From: Nocardioides marmorisolisilvae
GTDB taxonomy: Bacteria > Actinomycetota > Actinomycetes > Propionibacteriales > Nocardioidaceae
DNA: 64,000 nt
Assembly (NCBI RefSeq): GCF_031656915.1
Contig: NZ_CP134227.1
Span: forward strand, 1,674,001 to 1,738,000
Direction: 5' to 3'
Shown: positions 15,864-24,991 of the stretch, in pieces
Numbering within the stretch: position 1 is the stretch's first letter
Layout of the letters: each line of letters begins with the position of its first letter
Position numbers and translations under genes: made by a program
Notes under the pieces: generated by a model
Seen by the model: only the letters and a program-made list of their open reading frames with translations
Database searches by the model: none
Told to the model about the DNA's origin: nothing

Positions 15864-15895
15864 TTCTTTTCCACTACCAGCCTTGTAGAAAAGAA
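15864..15895 (+). terminator. AT-rich inverted repeat after the HTH gene
   Basis: TTCTTTTCCAC (15864-15874) and GTAGAAAAGAA (15885-15895) pair over 11 positions (one G-T) around a 10-nt loop. It starts 14 bp after the regulator stop codon. It may be a terminator or an operator; the stem is unusually AT-rich for this genome and no T-run follows. Confidence 0.45.
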
Positions 15896-15993
15896 GGGGA
15901 AGGGAACGCGGACATGATGATCGTCTCGATCGCACAGCACCATCGACTCAGGAGCGGCGAGCGCGTGGTGCGTCAGACGAAGGCCGGCCTTCG

Positions 15994-16581
15994 ATGAGCA
16001 GGCTCGCCCGCCGCTGGAGGCACGACCGCGCCGCGCAGCCCGGCGTCACCGAGGACCTGGTCGCCCGCGTCGACGAAGCGCTGGTTCGCGTCGAGCGGTG
16101 CCGGGCCGAGCTGGACCTCCTTGTCCGCCTGGAGGCCCCACTGCCGGTACGCCAGACGGCGTACCACCACCTCGAGCTCGCCTTCGACGCAGCCGACGGG
16201 CTGTTCCGCGAGGCGACTCGGGTCGCCAGAGCGCGCTCGTTCTCCGAGTGGTCGCAGTGGCGCCGCCGACTCTCCCGGCTCGACCGGAGCCGCCAGGAGA
16301 ACCTCTTCGCCGGTTCCGACGCGCTGTCGGTCCTGGCGCAGGGCGAGGTCCGCGCCGTCGACACCGGGATGTCCGGTCCCTCGATCGGGGAGATGCAGCA
16401 CGGGGAGTCCCGCCCCGGGGGCACCACGACGTACGGACTGGACATGGGGGTCGTGCTCGGCGGCCGCGCCGAACCCGCGGAGCCTGTCTCCACCGACCGT
16501 CCCGAGCACGCGCCGTCCGACCCGCACGCGTCCGTGGTCGCAGTGAGCCGCCGGCCGGCGACCGGTCCAGCAGCAGCCTGA
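15994..16581 (+). CDS. hypothetical helical protein upstream of lexA
   Basis: The 195-residue product has a basic start, then about 110 residues that look like a helical bundle (VDEALVRVERCRAELDLLVRLEA...), and a low-complexity C-terminal third. No domain is recognised. A longer frame on the opposite strand covers the same DNA, but the plus frame has the more protein-like composition. It lies between the SufR-like regulator and lexA, where close relatives usually have nothing. Moderate confidence that it is a gene. Confidence 0.5.
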   Translation: MSRLARRWRHDRAAQPGVTEDLVARVDEALVRVERCRAELDLLVRLEAPLPVRQTAYHHLELAFDAADGLFREATRVARARSFSEWSQWRRRLSRLDRSRQENLFAGSDALSVLAQGEVRAVDTGMSGPSIGEMQHGESRPGGTTTYGLDMGVVLGGRAEPAEPVSTDRPEHAPSDPHASVVAVSRRPATGPAAA

Positions 16582-16649
16582 CCGACCGCAGGAGCCGCGT
16601 CGACGCATGGCTCGGTGCCCACGGCCCCGAGCGTGACCCGACACGCCGT

Positions 16650-16690
16650 TCGAACACATGTTTGAACCCCGCCCGGAATCGGTCTACGGT
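16650..16690 (+). promoter_or_regulatory. lexA promoter with LexA box, probably leaderless
   Basis: TCGAACACATGTTTGA (16650-16665) is an SOS box with one mismatch. TTGAAC (16662-16667) and TACGGT (16685-16690) form a -35/-10 pair with 17-bp spacing, placing the transcription start at or next to ATG 16698. There is no Shine-Dalgarno sequence, which fits a leaderless message. The box overlaps -35, giving autorepression. Confidence 0.75.
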
Positions 16691-16697
16691 CTGACCC

Positions 16698-17483
16698 ATG
16701 GCCACCAAGAGCACCACGAAGCGCCCCGCACGCAGCGCCAAGGGCGACAAGGACGCCACCAAGGAGCGACACGCAACCGTCACCGCGCTGCCCGACGCGG
16801 CGCCCGACGCGACCGGACTCACCCCTCGGCAGCAACGCATCCTGAACACGCTTCGCGAGTCGATCGAGCGCCGCGGCTACCCGCCGAGCATCCGCGAGAT
16901 CGGCGACACGGTGGGCCTGGCCAGCTCCTCCAGCGTCGCTCACCAGCTGCGCGTGCTGGAGAAGAAGGGCTTCATCAAGCGCGACCCCAACCGTCCGCGG
17001 GCGCTGGAGGTGTTCATCCCCGAGCTGATGGCCGCCCGTCGCGCGATCTCCCACGCCGACTCCGGCGACGAGAGCTTCGACCCGACCGGGATCGGCGACG
17101 CGGTGCCCGGCGCTCAGTACGTCCCGCTGGTCGGCCGGATCGCCGCGGGTGTGCCGATCCTCGCCGAGGAGCAGGTCGAGGAGGTCTTCCCGCTGCCCAA
17201 GTCACTGGTCGGCGAGGGCACCCTCTTCCTGCTCGAGGTCTCCGGCGACTCGATGGTCGGCGCAGCGATCTGCCACGGCGACTACGTGGTGGTCCGCCAG
17301 GCCCAGACGGCGGAGAACGGCGACATCGTGGCCGCGATGCTCGATGGCGAGGCCACCGTGAAGACCTTCCAGCGCAAGTCCGGCAAGGTCTGGCTGCTCC
17401 CCCACAACGACGCCTATGATCCGATCGACGGCACCCACGCCACCATTCTCGGCAAGGTGACCGCCGTACTCCGCCGGGTCTAG
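16698..17483 (+). CDS. lexA: SOS repressor LexA
   Basis: The 261-residue LexA represses DNA-damage genes until RecA filaments trigger self-cleavage. The winged helix spans about residues 41-105 ([23 protein letters not shown]). The cleavage site is Ala150-Gly151 in GRIAAGVPI, the nucleophile is Ser185 in SGDSM and the general base is Lys222 in ATVKTF. A Lys/Ala-rich N-terminal extension of about 40 residues is common in actinobacteria. It has its own LexA box; further boxes lie at the LysM gene and recA in this window. Confidence 0.97.
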   Translation: MATKSTTKRPARSAKGDKDATKERHATVTALPDAAPDATGLTPRQQRILNTLRESIERRGYPPSIREIGDTVGLASSSSVAHQLRVLEKKGFIKRDPNRPRALEVFIPELMAARRAISHADSGDESFDPTGIGDAVPGAQYVPLVGRIAAGVPILAEEQVEEVFPLPKSLVGEGTLFLLEVSGDSMVGAAICHGDYVVVRQAQTAENGDIVAAMLDGEATVKTFQRKSGKVWLLPHNDAYDPIDGTHATILGKVTAVLRRV

Positions 17484-17613
17484 GTGCCCTCCTGGCCGGC
17501 CTCCAGCGACGCGTGCCCCGCTACGGCGTCACGTCCGCGACCGGCTGAAGTCCTCCTGAGAACTCGATCGCGGCGAGGGGATGTGCTCGGGGTCACATAG
17601 GGGTAGTTTTTCC

Positions 17614-17638
17614 TGTGGCCGTTGCTCGGACGGCCACA
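17614..17638 (+). promoter_or_regulatory. leader hairpin before the S53 peptidase gene
   Basis: TGTGGCCG (17614-17621) and CGGCCACA (17631-17638) pair perfectly with a 9-nt loop, 23 nt before the GTG start and just ahead of the AAAGGGAG ribosome site. It could be an operator or a 5' mRNA structure. Confidence 0.5.
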
Positions 17639-17661
17639 TTTCTCGGAAAGGGAGAACCCCT

Positions 17662-19620
17662 GTGACAAGAATTGCCCCGTCCGTCGCCGCGATCGCGGCG
17701 GCGGCAGCTCTCGCAGCCGCCACTACCGGCCTGCTCAGCCCGGCCCAGGCCGCCAGCAACGGCCGAAGCACCCTGCCCGGCAGCACCCCGGCCTGGGCGA
17801 AGGCCCAGCACAGGGTCGGCAGCACGCCCGGCTCGCAGCCTGTCGACTTCCGCGTCTACCTCGACTGGCGTGGCGGTGACGCCGCCCAGAAGCTCGCCGA
17901 GTCGGTCTCCACCCCCGGCAGTCCCGACTACGGCAAGTTCCTCACGCCCGCCCAGTTCCACCAGCAGTTCTCGCCCAACACCAGCACCGTGAACGCGGTG
18001 GAGTCCTGGCTGAAGGGTCAGGGCTTCAAGGTGACCTCGGTCCCCGGCAACCGCAAGTACGTCGAGGCGACCGGCACCGCCAGCCAGGCGGCCTCGGCGT
18101 TCAAGACCTCCTTCGCGGAGTACAAGGTGCAGGGCCAGACAGTGCGCAGCAACACCACCGCGCTGAGCATCCCGTCCACGCTCACCCACGTCGAGGCGGT
18201 GATCGGTCTCGACGAGTCGCAGACGCTTGCGATCCAGCACAAGGCGGCTCCCCCGCCGCCGGTGTTCGTGAACGCGCAGCCATGCTCGTCCTACTGGGGC
18301 GAGAAGACGGTCGACAACACGCCGACCCCGGACGGCACCGTGCTGCCGGCGACGCCCGACTACGCGTTCGCGCCGTGCGGCTATGCCGGCAAGCAGTTGC
18401 AGGGCGCCTACGGCATGAGCGGCGCGATCAGCAGCGGCAACGACGGCTCGGGTGTCACGATCGGTGTCATCGACGCCTACGCATCGCCGACCATCGTGTC
18501 CGACGTGGAGACCTACAGCGCGAAGCACGGCCTGCCGAGCATCAAGGGCCACTTCAGCCAGATCGTCCCGCCGGGCACCTACAACCGGGCTACCAACAAG
18601 CAGCAGGACCCGGGCGGCTGGTCCGGTGAGGAGACCCTCGACATCGAGGCCGCGCACACCATGGCTCCCGGTGCCGACATCGTCTACATCGGCGCTCCGA
18701 ACAACTACCGCGACCTCGACGCGATCATGAACAAGGTCGTCGACAACCACCTGGCCGACATCGTCACCAACTCCTACGGGTACGGCGGCGAGGCACTGCC
18801 CACCGGCTACATCAAGCCGCAGCTGGACACCCAGGCTCAGGCGGCCGCGGAGGGCATCAGCCTGCTGTTCTCCTCCGGTGACAACGGTGACGAGACCGGC
18901 GGCGTCGACGGCGCCACCCCGACCCCTGACTGGCCGGCCTCGAGCCCGCTGGTGACCGCGGTCGGTGGCACCGCGCTGGGCGTGGACCAGGGCGACAGCC
19001 GACAGTTCGAGCTGGGCTGGGAGACCGAGAAGCAGACCCTGAACGCCGACGGCACCTGGAGCACTCCGTTCTACCTGTACGGCGCCGGCGGCGGCACCAG
19101 CAGGCTGTTCGCGCAGCCGTCCTACCAGGCCGGCGTGGTGCCGAGCTCCATCAGCCAGACCTACGGTGGTGCGCCGATGCGCGCCGTTCCCGACGTGTCG
19201 GCGCTGGCCGACCCGACGACCGGCATGCTGGTGGGGCAGACCCAGTCCTTCCCCGACGGTCACGCGGCCTACTCGGAGTACCGGATCGGAGGCACCAGCC
19301 TGGCGTCTCCGCTGTACGCCGGCATGCTGGCGCTGGCGATGCAGCAGGCAGGTCACCCGTTCGGTCTGGCCAACCCGGTGCTGTACAACGCGCGGAGCGC
19401 GTCGTACGACATCACCACTGCCGACAAGGCGACCTACCCGGGCGCAGTGCGTGCTGACTACGTCAACGGGGTGGACGGCAGTGCCGGGTACGTCTACTCG
19501 GTGCGTGGGTTCGGCGACGACGGCGACCTGACCATCCACGTCCGCAACGGCTACGACGACGTCACCGGCGTCGGCTCGCCCAACGGGCAGGCGTGGCTGG
19601 ACGCGGTCGCCGGCCAGTAG
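17662..19620 (+). CDS. secreted S53-family serine-carboxyl peptidase (sedolisin/kumamolisin type)
   Basis: GTG 17662 with AAAGGGAG upstream gives 652 residues. Residues 1-30 are a Sec signal (ending SPAQA-A). About 45-215 is the activation propeptide (PDYGKFLTPAQFHQQFSP). The catalytic domain carries Glu and Asp in GEETLDIEAAH, the oxyanion Asp in FSSGDNGDE, and the nucleophile Ser in GGTSLASP, all four expected S53 residues. Such enzymes are acid-active and calcium-binding; the C-terminal YDDVTGVGSPNG fits the calcium site. It is monocistronic, with a leader hairpin before it and a strong terminator after it. Confidence 0.93.
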   Translation: MTRIAPSVAAIAAAAALAAATTGLLSPAQAASNGRSTLPGSTPAWAKAQHRVGSTPGSQPVDFRVYLDWRGGDAAQKLAESVSTPGSPDYGKFLTPAQFHQQFSPNTSTVNAVESWLKGQGFKVTSVPGNRKYVEATGTASQAASAFKTSFAEYKVQGQTVRSNTTALSIPSTLTHVEAVIGLDESQTLAIQHKAAPPPPVFVNAQPCSSYWGEKTVDNTPTPDGTVLPATPDYAFAPCGYAGKQLQGAYGMSGAISSGNDGSGVTIGVIDAYASPTIVSDVETYSAKHGLPSIKGHFSQIVPPGTYNRATNKQQDPGGWSGEETLDIEAAHTMAPGADIVYIGAPNNYRDLDAIMNKVVDNHLADIVTNSYGYGGEALPTGYIKPQLDTQAQAAAEGISLLFSSGDNGDETGGVDGATPTPDWPASSPLVTAVGGTALGVDQGDSRQFELGWETEKQTLNADGTWSTPFYLYGAGGGTSRLFAQPSYQAGVVPSSISQTYGGAPMRAVPDVSALADPTTGMLVGQTQSFPDGHAAYSEYRIGGTSLASPLYAGMLALAMQQAGHPFGLANPVLYNARSASYDITTADKATYPGAVRADYVNGVDGSAGYVYSVRGFGDDGDLTIHVRNGYDDVTGVGSPNGQAWLDAVAGQ

Positions 19621-19647
19621 GCAACACCGGATCGACGAGCATCACCC

Positions 19648-19687
19648 ACGACGGAGGGGCCGGGTCTGATCCCGGCCCCTTCGTCGT
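19648..19687 (+). terminator. strong terminator after the S53 peptidase gene
   Basis: ACGACGGAGGGGCCGGG (19648-19664) pairs with CCCGGCCCCTTCGTCGT (19671-19687) over 17 positions with one G-T and a 6-nt loop. It lies 27 bp after the stop codon. Confidence 0.9.
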
Positions 19688-19807
19688 GCACGGCTCCGCC
19701 TTTTCGAGCCACTCGTTTCCGAAATCGTGTCGCATCATCGTTTTCGCAGGTCAGCGCGCAAAAAACGGCTGTGCCGGGCACCGCCGTACCCGCTATCTTT
19801 CACTGTT

Positions 19808-20617
19808 GTGACCCTGGAGATGCAGGAGACCCCGGTGCCGGTGGCGGTGGCCGCCCGACGCCGGTTCCATTGGCGTCACGGCATCGCTGAGCTGGCCCTG
19901 ATCGGCTTCCTCTACGTCGCCTACTCCGCATCCCGTCTGCTCGCCAGCAACGACCTGGCCCCGGCGCGGGAGCGGGCCGCCAAGCTGCTCGACGTCGAGC
20001 AGGTGCTCGGCATCGCCTGGGAGAACGCGCTGAACCAGTGGTTCGTGCTCGACCACGCTCTCGCGGTGTTCGGCAGCTACTGGTACGCCACGACCCACTA
20101 CATCGTCACGGCCGGTGTGCTGGTGTGGCTCTTCGGCCAGGGCCCGCGCCGCTACCTCCCGGCGCGCCGAGCGCTGGTGATCGCCACCGTGCTCGGTCTG
20201 GCCGCCTACCTCACGATGCCGACCGCCCCGCCGCGACTCTTCGGCGGCTACGTCGACGTCCTCCAGCTCACCTCGGGCGACGGCTGGTGGAGCGGAGACG
20301 CGTCTGCGCCCAAGGGCCTCGGCGACCTGACCAACCAGCTCGCCGCCTTCCCCTCGCTGCATGCGGGCTGGGCACTCTGGGTGGCCGTCGTACTGCAGCG
20401 ATACGGCCGCTGGCGCGGCCTCCGGATCGCCGGCTGGGCGTACGCCGCCACCACGTCGCTGGTGATCATCGGCACCGCCAACCACTGGGTCCTTGACGCG
20501 GTCACCGGCTGGGTCGTGGTGCTGATCGGCTTCGTCGTGGTCAGGTGGTGGCCAGCCGGGCAAGCGCTTGGCGGACCAGCGCGGGATCCGTCGTCGTCCA
20601 CATCGGCGGCAGGCTAG
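19808..20617 (+). CDS. PAP2-family membrane phosphatase/phosphotransferase
   Basis: Taking GTG 19808 gives 269 residues and about six membrane helices. The later half has the PAP2 motifs FPSLHAGWALW and GTANHWVLDAVTG, with the two catalytic histidines; the first motif is less clear, as in inositolphosphotransferase-like members. Substrates of such enzymes are lipid phosphates. The start is unsettled: ATG 19820 is also in frame, and TATCTT at 19793-19798 would suit a leaderless GTG message. Its 3' end overlaps the convergent helicase gene by 77 bp. Confidence 0.8.
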   Translation: MTLEMQETPVPVAVAARRRFHWRHGIAELALIGFLYVAYSASRLLASNDLAPARERAAKLLDVEQVLGIAWENALNQWFVLDHALAVFGSYWYATTHYIVTAGVLVWLFGQGPRRYLPARRALVIATVLGLAAYLTMPTAPPRLFGGYVDVLQLTSGDGWWSGDASAPKGLGDLTNQLAAFPSLHAGWALWVAVVLQRYGRWRGLRIAGWAYAATTSLVIIGTANHWVLDAVTGWVVVLIGFVVVRWWPAGQALGGPARDPSSSTSAAG

Positions 20618-22508
20618 CCCGCAGGAAGTCGGCGTACCGCGCCGTCGCCAGCCGCGGGTCGAGCACGGAGACCACACCCCGGTCGGTGCTGGTGCGGATC
20701 AGCCGGCCGCTGCCCTGAGCCAGCAGCAGCGCGGCATGGGTGGCCGCGACAGCCATGAAGCCGTTGCCCCCCGACCTCTCGACGGCACGCTGGCGGGCCG
20801 AGAGCAGCGGATCGTCGGGCCGCGGGAACGGGATCCGGTCGATGATGACCTGCTGACAGGTCTCCCCCGGCACGTCCAGGCCCTGCCACAGGCTCAGCGT
20901 CCCGAACAGACAGGTGTGCGGGTCCTCGGTGAACTGCCGGGCCAGCTCGGGCAGCTGTGCTTCCCCCTGGGCCAGCGTCGTGAGGTGCGGCAGCCGGCGG
21001 CGTACCTCCTCGGCGGCGGCCTCGGCGGCCCGTCGGCTCGAGAACAGCCCCAGAGTGCGGCCCTCGAGCGCGTCGACCAACGCGACGATCTCGTCGAGCG
21101 TGGCCTGCGCCATCCCGTCGCGACCCGGCTGCGGCAGATGCTTGGCCAGGTAGAGGATCGCCTGCTGGCCGTAGTCGAACGGCGACCCGACGTCGATGCC
21201 CTGCCAGGACTCGCCGCGGGAGGACAGCTCGAGCCCGAAGGACGTCGCCACCCGGTCGAAGTCACCGCCGAGCTTGAGTGTCGCGGAGGTGAAGACCACG
21301 GTCTTCTCGGCGAGCAGCTTCTCGCGCATCGGCCCGGCGACCTCCAGCGGCGCGACGCACAGCTGGTTGCCGCCCCGACGCTCGTCGCGCTCGCTCACCC
21401 ACAGCACGTCGCGCTCGCTGCCGGCGGCCATCCTCTCGGCAGTGGCGAAGATGTCCTGGGTCCACCCGCGCGCCTGGGTGGCGCCCGCGTCGTCGGTGTC
21501 CTTCGGCAGCGCGGAGACCAGTGCCCGGGCAGCGTCGCGCACCAGTGCCAGAGCGTCGGTCAGCTCGACGGGCAGCTGGTCGACACGGCCGGGCGCGGCG
21601 CCGTCGATCGCATTGCGCAGCGCGTCGGCGGCGTCGGCGAGGTCGTCGGCCTCGTGCTCCTCGACGTGCCGCTGACCACGCCGGGCGGCGCGCTCGACGT
21701 CGGCCGGCGAGAGCTCGTCGGTGGCCGCCTGGGTCACCCGCGCGACCAGCTCATGCGCCTCGTCGATCACCACCGCGTCGTACTCCGGGATCATCGGGAT
21801 GCCCTCGATCGCATCGATCGCGAGCAGGGAGTGGTTGGTCACCACCAGGTGTGAACGGGCCGCCTTCTCCTTGGCTCGTTCGGCGAAGCACTCGGTGGCG
21901 TAGGGGCACTTGGCCGCGCCGAGGCACTCCCGGTGGCTGACGCTGACCTGTCGCCACACGCGGTCGGTGTGCCGGGGCGCGCGGTCCTTCTCGCCGGTGC
22001 CGCCCGCCTCGGCCTCTTCCTCGATCCACTCGCGCAGCGCCACGACCTCGGCCCCGATCGAGCCCGTCGGAAGGTCGACCAGCGTTCCCTGGTCGTCGGG
22101 CACGCCCTCACGCACGCGGTGCAGGCAGGCGTAGTTGGATCGACCCTTGAGGACGGCGTACGTCGGAGTCTGCGGCAGCAGGTCCGCCACCGCATCGGTC
22201 AGCGCGGGCAGGTCGCGTTCGACCAGCTGGTGCTGGAGCGCAAGCGTCGCGGTGGCGACGACCACGCGTTCGCGGTGCAGCAACGCGGGCACCAGGTACC
22301 CCAGCGACTTGCCGGTGCCGGTGCCGGCCTGGACGAGCAGGTGCTGTCCGGACTCCATCGCCCGGGCCACCCCCTCCGCCATCTGCACCTGGCCGGCCCG
22401 CGTCTCACCACCCAGCGCCTCCACCGCCGCCGCGAGCAGCTCCCGCACTCCCTCCGCCTCGTTCGGCCGAGGCTCCTGGGCCGGCGCTGCAGCGGACATG
22501 GCGGACAC
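20541..22508 (-). CDS. DinG-type Fe-S ATP-dependent DNA helicase
   Basis: The 655-residue superfamily-2 helicase has Walker A GTGTGKS (62-68), DEAH (249-252) and four cysteines (128, 195, 201, 207) placed to bind the 4Fe-4S cluster of the XPD/DinG group. The C-terminal helicase half ends with the SGRLIRTSTDRG...DPR motif VI. DinG proteins unwind 5'-3' and act on forked or R-loop structures. GTG 22508 is used; ATG 22499 is an alternative. No SOS box was found in front of it. Confidence 0.9.
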   Translation of the reverse strand: MSAMSAAAPAQEPRPNEAEGVRELLAAAVEALGGETRAGQVQMAEGVARAMESGQHLLVQAGTGTGKSLGYLVPALLHRERVVVATATLALQHQLVERDLPALTDAVADLLPQTPTYAVLKGRSNYACLHRVREGVPDDQGTLVDLPTGSIGAEVVALREWIEEEAEAGGTGEKDRAPRHTDRVWRQVSVSHRECLGAAKCPYATECFAERAKEKAARSHLVVTNHSLLAIDAIEGIPMIPEYDAVVIDEAHELVARVTQAATDELSPADVERAARRGQRHVEEHEADDLADAADALRNAIDGAAPGRVDQLPVELTDALALVRDAARALVSALPKDTDDAGATQARGWTQDIFATAERMAAGSERDVLWVSERDERRGGNQLCVAPLEVAGPMREKLLAEKTVVFTSATLKLGGDFDRVATSFGLELSSRGESWQGIDVGSPFDYGQQAILYLAKHLPQPGRDGMAQATLDEIVALVDALEGRTLGLFSSRRAAEAAAEEVRRRLPHLTTLAQGEAQLPELARQFTEDPHTCLFGTLSLWQGLDVPGETCQQVIIDRIPFPRPDDPLLSARQRAVERSGGNGFMAVAATHAALLLAQGSGRLIRTSTDRGVVSVLDPRLATARYADFLRASLPPMWTTTDPALVRQALARLATT

Positions 22509-22562
22509 CCGAGCACCCTACGACGCCCCACCCCCATCCCGCCGAGACGTCACCCATGGCGG

Positions 22563-23171
22563 TCAGGAGCCAGCAGGCGCAGCAGGAGGCGGCGGGGTCG
22601 TCGTACCGGTGCCGAAGTCGACCTGGGGCTGGGCCTGCTGACCAACGGGCGCCTCATAGAAGTCACGCTTGTGCACGCCCGCGACACCGGTGAAGAACAT
22701 CCACGGCAGTGTCTGCACGGCCTTGTTCAGCGTCGCGACGGCGTCGTTGTAGTACTGCCGCGCGAAGGAGAGCTGGTCCTCGGTGCCGGCCAACTGCTTC
22801 TGCAGCTCCAGGAAGTTGGTGTTCGCCTTGAGGTCGGGGTAGTTCTCCGCGACCGCGTTCACCCGGACCAGCGCGCCCTGCAGCGCAGCGTCTGCAGCCG
22901 CCTTGGCCGCTACGTCGTCGCCCTTGGCCGCGGTCGCGACCTGGGTGCGGGCGGCGGTGACCTCCTCGAACACCCCCTTCTCGTGCGCCGCGTAGCCCTT
23001 CACGGTCTCGACGAGGTTCGGAATCAGCTCTGCCCGGCGGGTGAGCTGCACGTCGATCCCGCCGAGCGCCTCCTGCGCGCCGATGTCGGACTTGCGGAGC
23101 TTGTTGAAGCCGACGACGGCGAAGGCCGCCAGCAGCAGGACGATGATGACGATGATGATCACGGCGACCAC
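22563..23171 (-). CDS. LemA family protein
   Basis: The 202-residue product has one N-terminal membrane helix (about 2-22) and the LemA helical domain (FNKLRKSDIGAQEALGGIDVQLTRRAELIPNLVETVKGY). GTG 23171 has GAGAGGAC upstream. The C-terminus is a Gln/Pro/Thr tail. LemA proteins are membrane-anchored helical bundles of unclear role, often next to DUF2207 or TPM-domain genes, as here. It is the third gene of a probable unit with the two DUF2207 genes upstream. Confidence 0.9.
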   Translation of the reverse strand: MVAVIIIVIIVLLLAAFAVVGFNKLRKSDIGAQEALGGIDVQLTRRAELIPNLVETVKGYAAHEKGVFEEVTAARTQVATAAKGDDVAAKAAADAALQGALVRVNAVAENYPDLKANTNFLELQKQLAGTEDQLSFARQYYNDAVATLNKAVQTLPWMFFTGVAGVHKRDFYEAPVGQQAQPQVDFGTGTTTPPPPAAPAGS

Positions 23172-23239
23172 GGGTAGGTCCTCTCGATCGGTTCGTGCAG
23201 GGACTGGACTTGCTCAGTTGCTGGGCCGGTGGCGAGCGG

Positions 23240-24982
23240 TCACCAGGAGCCACCGCCCCCTCCACCACCTCCGCCGCCACCGGAGAAGCCGCCACCGGAC
23301 GACGACGAGGACTGGGTGGCCTCATAGGAGGAGATCGCCGCGTCGACGGTGCTGCTGAAGCTGCTCACCATCGAGTCGACGAAGTTGCCGGTGTGGTCGC
23401 CCGAGTACATCCCCACGAAGTACGCCGGCAGCGGCGGCTCGGCGCCGACCTCCGTCCGATACTTCTTGGCCCACTCGTCGGCGCATCCGAACGCCACCGC
23501 CCAGGGCAGGTAGGCGGTGTAGAGCTCCTTGCGCCCGGAGAAGTCGAAGCGGGCCTCGGCCGACGGCGTGGACAGCACCCGGTGGAAGCCACCGACCCGG
23601 GACCACAGCTGGCGTCCGATCGCCGTACGTCGGGTGGACGCGCCTGGCGCCAGCAGCGCCAGTGCGCCGATCGCGAAGAGGCCGGGCACCAGCGACAACA
23701 CGGTCAGGTCGAACGGGTCGAAGAACACGTTGAGCACCGCGAGCACCAGCCCGGCCAGCACGAGGAACCCGCCGAAGCCTCCCAACCCCGCCTTGACCAG
23801 GTTGCCGGACTGCAGCGCCCACTGGGGCACCGCCGTCTCGAAGCTGCCGATGACGCTCTTCAGTCGCTGTCCGTCCGCGACGCTGCTGCTGGACGCGGTG
23901 AACGATCCGTGCGGGCCCCCGACCAGCGCGGACACCTGGGCGGTGGCCTCGTCGATGCGGTCCCAGCCCTTGCCGGTGTCGGCGATCGTCCAGCTGCCGT
24001 CATCCCGGCTCAGCGCGACGGCACCGCGCTCGGCGGCGTACATCACCGAGGCCACGAAGGCGGTCTGGTCGATGCGCTCCGTGCGGAGGTAGTTGCCCTG
24101 GGCGGGCCCGATGCCATCGGGCGGGGCGTACTGCAAGGGGAAGCCCGGGTCGTCCTCGCGACTCCGGCTCGCGGCCAGCAGCCCGAGGGCCGCAGCCAGG
24201 GCAGCCAGCACCGCGATCGCGATCAGCGTCGGGACGCTCTGTCCGAGGACCCCGTCCCAGCGGCCGGTCCACGGCAGCTCGTGACCAACCGGTGGGGTCG
24301 GTACGTCGAGGCCCGCGGTCACCGTCACCGGGGTGTACGGCGCCAGCGGCCCGGTCCGCACGATCAGACGCGGGGTGCCTGCGCCGGCGGCAGCACAGCC
24401 CGCGACAGCACCGTTGCCCAACGCACAGCGCACTCCGGTGGCGTCCGCCGGCAGGAAGACCCTCAGGGTGGCCTTGTCGATCGGCTGCGCCCATCCCCCC
24501 GGGATCAGGTTCCAGTAGAACTGGGTCCGCGCGCCGCCGCTGCCGGGCTCGAGCACCCCGGGGATGCGGTAGCTGATCCGGTAGGTGTGCCGCCCGGAGT
24601 CGACGTAGCGGTCCGCATCCCCGATGCGCAGCACCCGTTCGCGACGGTTGTTGCGCCACGAGAGGTCGACGCTCGCAGGGCTCCCATCCTGTTGGACCCG
24701 GATGTCCTCGGGGATGCGTCGAGCGTGGGGAGCCGACGGGTCGTGGGTGTCGAAGAACCGGAAGATCCCGTGCTTGGCCACCCCCACCGGGAAGAACACG
24801 GAGATGTCCTCGACCACGTCGAGATCACCGTTGCGCGCCACATGGAAGTCCGCCACATAGTTCGTGATCTCGGTGTCCTCGCTCGACCCGGACCCGCTCG
24901 AGGTGTCGAGCCCCCAGGCCGGCACCGACACCAGCAGCGCGAGAACCACCAGTGCGACTGCCCGCACGACCAGTCGCTTCAT
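23240..24982 (-). CDS. DUF2207 domain membrane protein
   Basis: The 580-residue protein has a signal peptide, an outer DUF2207 beta-domain (about 35-225; VADFHVARNGDLDVVEDISV), a helix at about 245-267, a cytoplasmic region, two further helices (about 390-440), another soluble part and a C-terminus that is almost pure Ser and Gly ending GSW. This order matches full-length DUF2207 proteins. They commonly pair with LemA, which follows 68 bp downstream. Function unknown, possibly envelope stress. Confidence 0.88.
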   Translation of the reverse strand: MKRLVVRAVALVVLALLVSVPAWGLDTSSGSGSSEDTEITNYVADFHVARNGDLDVVEDISVFFPVGVAKHGIFRFFDTHDPSAPHARRIPEDIRVQQDGSPASVDLSWRNNRRERVLRIGDADRYVDSGRHTYRISYRIPGVLEPGSGGARTQFYWNLIPGGWAQPIDKATLRVFLPADATGVRCALGNGAVAGCAAAGAGTPRLIVRTGPLAPYTPVTVTAGLDVPTPPVGHELPWTGRWDGVLGQSVPTLIAIAVLAALAAALGLLAASRSREDDPGFPLQYAPPDGIGPAQGNYLRTERIDQTAFVASVMYAAERGAVALSRDDGSWTIADTGKGWDRIDEATAQVSALVGGPHGSFTASSSSVADGQRLKSVIGSFETAVPQWALQSGNLVKAGLGGFGGFLVLAGLVLAVLNVFFDPFDLTVLSLVPGLFAIGALALLAPGASTRRTAIGRQLWSRVGGFHRVLSTPSAEARFDFSGRKELYTAYLPWAVAFGCADEWAKKYRTEVGAEPPLPAYFVGMYSGDHTGNFVDSMVSSFSSTVDAAISSYEATQSSSSSGGGFSGGGGGGGGGGGSW

Positions 24983-24991
24983 GCGCGGAGC

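Noticed and set aside
15948-17054. Minus-strand open frame across the gene before lexA and the start of lexA
   Set aside because: It runs antisense through the lexA promoter and coding region and lacks protein-like composition.
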